Source of the DNA: Bin5 sp965261695
GTDB taxonomy: Bacteria > Chloroflexota > Anaerolineae > Caldilineales > Caldilineaceae
Reading direction: 5' to 3'
Length of the DNA stretch: 64,000 nt
NCBI GenBank assembly: GCA_965261695.1
Contig: OZ253474.1
Span: forward strand, 3,472,001-3,536,000
The position numbers and the translations under genes are program-made. The notes under the pieces were generated by a model that saw only the letters and a program-made list of their open reading frames with translations, ran no database searches and was not told the origin of the DNA. Below are positions 61,135 through 64,000 of the stretch, piece after piece. Numbering within the stretch: the first letter of the stretch is position 1; the number at the start of each line of letters is the position of its first letter.

Positions 61135-62737
61135 CGTTTACGGTGCCTGCAACACTACCCACATTACCGTCTGTTGGGTTCTGTTCATCGTCCCATTTAA
61201 TGTTGGGAGCGACTTTCCCACACAGCGACTTGAATTGCAACTGCTTGATCTTCATGTCGTCTCCAAAGAGAAGCTCTTCGACGTATGGCAATACACTGTG
61301 CTTCCAGATACGTGGGACATCTTCTTTCTGGAGTTCCTCTTTCATAAAGTAGCTCGGCCCGATGGCCGCGTGCTTGTATTCTTCCAACTGTCTATTGGCT
61401 TCCTCAACGACAGCGGCTACCCATTCCAAGTCGGGCGCATTCTTCGTTAGCCACTTGCGGAACACGCTCTTCACCGGATCTTTGTCCGGGTGAAACTCGA
61501 TGAAATAGAAACGGCGGCGCAGCGCAAGATCCACCAGCGCGATGGAGCGGTCAGCCGTGTTCATTGTGCCGATGATGTAGATGTTCTTAGGCAGCGAGAA
61601 ATCGTCCTCCCCTTCCTGCTGATACTGCATCCGAATTTTCTTATCGCGGTATTCCAACAGAAAGTACAACTCCCCAAACACCTTGGCCAGATTGCCGCGA
61701 TTGATCTCATCAATGATGAGGAAGTGTTTCGTATCCTTGTCTTTTTCCGCCTTCTTCGCCGCCCGCAACAGCGGCCCATCCTGCAACGTAAAGCCTGCCT
61801 GCCCGTTCACGAGCGCAGGACGGAAACCGCGCACAAAATCTTCGTATGCGTAGGAGGGATGGAATTGTACGAGTGTGACTCTATCCTCGTATCCACCAGC
61901 AAGGCACTCCGCAACCGCCTGCGCGACATAGGTCTTTCCCGTTCCCGGGGGACCTTGGAAGATGACTTGTCGCTTGTCTTGAATTAGTGTGTTTATCTCT
62001 TCAAGGAACTCGATATCTAGAAGCAGATCTTCCGCGAGTTTTTCTAGGCTACGAACAGGTGGAGGCGGGCCTAGAACGGGCAGATCTTTCCCTAACTGCC
62101 AGACCAGTGACTGCGCATCAAGCCGGTGGCGCAAATGCACTCCATGTGCCCGCGCCTCTCCAATTAGGTGGTCGAGAAAGCCGAGAGCGTGTTCATACAA
62201 CAAAGCCTCGTTTTTGTTCGACTCGGGTTGTGGGTAGCCGGTGCGCTTGTATGCATCTTCAAATAAAGTGATCCTGAACGGTGGATACCGCTCAATGTCC
62301 AACCCCATCAGCAAAGCTGAAATGACGGTTGTTCTCGTTCCTCGACTTTCCTTACCGCTTACCACGTTCTGCGGGAAATGCTTGCTGAAGGCACAGATAC
62401 GCTCAGTGTCGGAGAGCGAATCTTCTGCCCAAATCGCCTGCATCGCCTTCAACGACTTGACAGGATCATCGCTGCACCACTTATTGAAATTGTCGAGTGC
62501 CCGAAAGTCGATAGGTTGCTGGGCACTTAGAGCCTTCTTCAGTGAATCGGCCCAGTTGCCGATCCCGCAAAGCACCGCCTCTCGTGCCGCTGCGACCTTG
62601 CATGCAATTTCAAGCTTGTACTCAATCTCCTCTTTTACCATTTCTCCGGAATTGATAAATCTGTTGGCTTTTTCGACAAACTCATCCCAGGATTGCTGCC
62701 GGGGGTCCACACCGTTTTCTGTCACTACATTTTCCAT
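61115..62737 (-). CDS. mcrB: McrB GTPase subunit of a McrBC restriction system
   Basis: A 540-residue AAA+ protein. Walker A is VIFQGPPGTGKTYVAQAVAE (near residue 265), Walker B is FLIIDEINRGNLAKVFGELY, and the McrB-specific nucleotide motif is IIGTMNTADRSIALVDLALR. The first 250 residues should recognise the modified DNA; they are unlike the E. coli McrB N-domain as far as I can see (FNKWCSDDPVKSLKAMQAIW, a helical region). The start has GAGGTGG seven bases upstream. The mcrB-mcrC pair is complete. Confidence 0.93.
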   Translation of the reverse strand: MENVVTENGVDPRQQSWDEFVEKANRFINSGEMVKEEIEYKLEIACKVAAAREAVLCGIGNWADSLKKALSAQQPIDFRALDNFNKWCSDDPVKSLKAMQAIWAEDSLSDTERICAFSKHFPQNVVSGKESRGTRTTVISALLMGLDIERYPPFRITLFEDAYKRTGYPQPESNKNEALLYEHALGFLDHLIGEARAHGVHLRHRLDAQSLVWQLGKDLPVLGPPPPVRSLEKLAEDLLLDIEFLEEINTLIQDKRQVIFQGPPGTGKTYVAQAVAECLAGGYEDRVTLVQFHPSYAYEDFVRGFRPALVNGQAGFTLQDGPLLRAAKKAEKDKDTKHFLIIDEINRGNLAKVFGELYFLLEYRDKKIRMQYQQEGEDDFSLPKNIYIIGTMNTADRSIALVDLALRRRFYFIEFHPDKDPVKSVFRKWLTKNAPDLEWVAAVVEEANRQLEEYKHAAIGPSYFMKEELQKEDVPRIWKHSVLPYVEELLFGDDMKIKQLQFKSLCGKVAPNIKWDDEQNPTDGNVGSVAGTVNDAQNQP

Positions 62738-62862
62738 CGCAATTCCACCTCTGTTGCTAAGTGAATTCGATATACTTTTGACATCGCGGTATTCTACTGC
62801 TTGAAGTTAAGCAATCCTGCTCATCCCCCAATCCCACTAATCCCAGTCCACCCCCACCCCCC

Positions 62863-64000
62863 TCACCACATCGACGCCTGCGGATAACACGCATGGTACG
62901 CGTCGCACTCCAGGCGGATGGCGAACAGTTCGGCCTCGCGCAGGGCGATCTCGACGCGCACGGGGCGGTCCACCAATTGGGCGATGTCTTCACGCTCGCG
63001 CCAGCGCGGGCGGGCGTAGAGATGGTCGCCGCTGATCGGCAGGGCGTCGTCCCAGGTGTAGCCGGGGATGGGTTGCGCGGTGGCGCCGTCCAGCATCTGC
63101 ACGCGGACCGACGTGTGCGCCATCGTGCGCACGTTGAGGCGCATCTCGCCGTCGCGGGGGATGATCACCTTGGTGCGCAGCACGCCGTCGCGGCCCCACG
63201 TCTTGAGCGAACAGAAGCCGTCTAGCCGCATCTCGTAGAGCAGCGGGCTGCGGTAACCGGCGCCATAGGGCCAGTCGATTTCCTTTTCGATGCGGGCGGC
63301 GTGGCCGCCGTAATCGCCGACGACGAAAAAGAGCAGCTTGTCATCGCGCGTGCGCAGCATCTCCTTGCCGTAAGCCGACCCGCCGCCCGGCAGCCCGTAG
63401 TCGCGAATGCCGATGAAGGGCTTGCGCTCGGCGCGGTACCAGTAGAGACCGTTGTAGCTGTAGGCCAGCTCCGTCTCCATGCGTCCGAAATACTTGATCT
63501 GCGGCCACGTACTGCTGACGCTGACCTCCTCAAAGCGGTCGCTGGTAAAGATGTTGAGCAGACCGATGTAGAAGTCCTCATAGGGGCGCGGCGGCATGTC
63601 GTACAGCTCCGTCCCCACCCGGTCCTGGGCGTCCGGCTGCATGATCGTGATTGGGCGGGTGAACTGCGTGAAGTCGGTCGTGGTCGACATCGCCACGCGC
63701 CGGTCGCCGTATACGGGGCGCACAAATAGCTGGTAGAGGCCGGCCTCGCGGTTCCACAGGATATCGCCGGCGATGTCGGAACCCGGATCGAGCCACGGGC
63801 CTGAGCGATCGACCGCGAAGTTCACGCCGTCATCCGAAAAGCCGCCCCAGGTGAGATGACGCGGCACGTCGAGTACGGCCGAGGCGTAGCCCCGCTCCGC
63901 CAGCGGCGTGCCCGCCAGCGAATGCACCGCGTGCGCCCAGATTGGCGCGCCGTCCTGGTCAACCGTGACATCATCGAAGCGCTGCCAGGCCAGGTCGGGC
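62863..64000 (-). CDS. Glycosidase-like beta-propeller protein, C-terminal part (5' end outside window)
   Basis: The frame runs from the window edge to a stop at 62863; the GTG near 63927 is internal, since coding continues upstream (WQRFDDVTVDQDGAPIWAH). Blade-like motifs are VDRSGPWLDPGSDIAGDILW, AYSYNGLYWYRAERKPFIG and MRLDGFCSLKTWGRDGVL, the last equivalent to the RLDGF block in the genes at 55694 and 57187. The C-terminal beta domain (MRLNVRTMAHTSVRVQML) and a closing segment around ALREAELFAIRLE follow. It is a third, more distant member of the same glycosidase-like family, on the other side of mcrBC. Confidence 0.75.
   Translation of the reverse strand, partial: PDLAWQRFDDVTVDQDGAPIWAHAVHSLAGTPLAERGYASAVLDVPRHLTWGGFSDDGVNFAVDRSGPWLDPGSDIAGDILWNREAGLYQLFVRPVYGDRRVAMSTTTDFTQFTRPITIMQPDAQDRVGTELYDMPPRPYEDFYIGLLNIFTSDRFEEVSVSSTWPQIKYFGRMETELAYSYNGLYWYRAERKPFIGIRDYGLPGGGSAYGKEMLRTRDDKLLFFVVGDYGGHAARIEKEIDWPYGAGYRSPLLYEMRLDGFCSLKTWGRDGVLRTKVIIPRDGEMRLNVRTMAHTSVRVQMLDGATAQPIPGYTWDDALPISGDHLYARPRWREREDIAQLVDRPVRVEIALREAELFAIRLECDAYHACYPQASMW

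Noticed and set aside
63928..64000. GTG at 63927 as the true start of the last gene
   Set aside because: The frame continues open to the window edge with propeller-like sequence (WQRFDDVTVDQDG), so the gene start lies outside the window.

Overview
The window is GC-rich bacterial chromosome, mostly coding, with genes on both strands in short operons. I see no rRNA, tRNA, CRISPR array, phage or plasmid genes. The gene set fits Chloroflexota, probably a Caldilineales/Anaerolineae-like lineage. The clues are a transaldolase-glucose-6-phosphate isomerase fusion arrangement, polyphosphate glucokinase, many Gfo/Idh/MocA oxidoreductases and PhyH oxygenases, several lipoproteins with Ser/Thr/Pro linkers, and an O-antigen-ligase-like membrane protein. 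This placement is an inference, not a measurement.

Layout. 0-6.4 kb: the end of a PhyH gene, a DUF4350/MoxR pair, a secreted sugar-dehydrogenase-like lipoprotein, an FAD amine oxidase and a four-LysM lipoprotein. 6.5-10.9 kb (minus): a sugar-phosphate operon of polyphosphate glucokinase, transaldolase, glucose-6-phosphate isomerase and ribose-5-phosphate isomerase; the transaldolase and isomerase frames are separated only by a one-base slip in a run of seven T. 11-25.4 kb: housekeeping and scattered metabolism (RDD protein, Gfo/Idh oxidoreductases, an MTAP-like phosphorylase, an MNT/HEPN pair, ruvB, a DksA-type protein with upp, an M20 hydrolase, yggS-proC-yggT, a triplicated-domain lipoprotein, a zincin), plus an alpha-L-fucosidase relic. 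25.4-26.4 kb: a non-coding element with 18-bp inverted ends that contains a 585-bp array of roughly 10-nt modules. 27-32 kb: a TolB-like propeller, a lipoprotein, an SH3-like membrane protein, a sulfatase-superfamily enzyme and an LDH2-type dehydrogenase.

33.2-45 kb is the best-organised block, a complete glycerol/dihydroxyacetone module: dhaK, dhaL, glpK, dhaM (EIIA-like), an HPr-domain protein, enzyme I, then glpA, glpB, glpC and a PanE-like reductase. Glycerol can be phosphorylated by GlpK and oxidised by GlpABC. Dihydroxyacetone can be phosphorylated at the expense of PEP through EI, HPr, DhaM, DhaL and DhaK. The dhaM-HPr-EI gene order matches the domain order of the fused enterobacterial DhaM. 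No sugar PTS permease is visible.

45-50.2 kb: a membrane protein of unknown function, an orphan CHAT protease, and a fusion of a glycosidase-like domain to an O-antigen-ligase-like domain. 50.6-64 kb: an accessory region with three PhyH oxygenases, a Gfo/Idh oxidoreductase, a luciferase-like flavin monooxygenase, three related beta-propeller glycosidase-like proteins (one frameshifted, one running off the window), an ISAs1-type transposase remnant joined to a duplicated gene start, and a McrBC restriction system.

Two families of repeated non-coding DNA link distant parts of the window: a 660-bp element present twice in opposite orientation (32.5 and 58.7 kb), and a diverged pair at 25.5 and 50.3 kb. 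Short simple words (GGATAGTG-like and CGCAATACGCA-like) recur in spacers and also occur in frame inside some genes.
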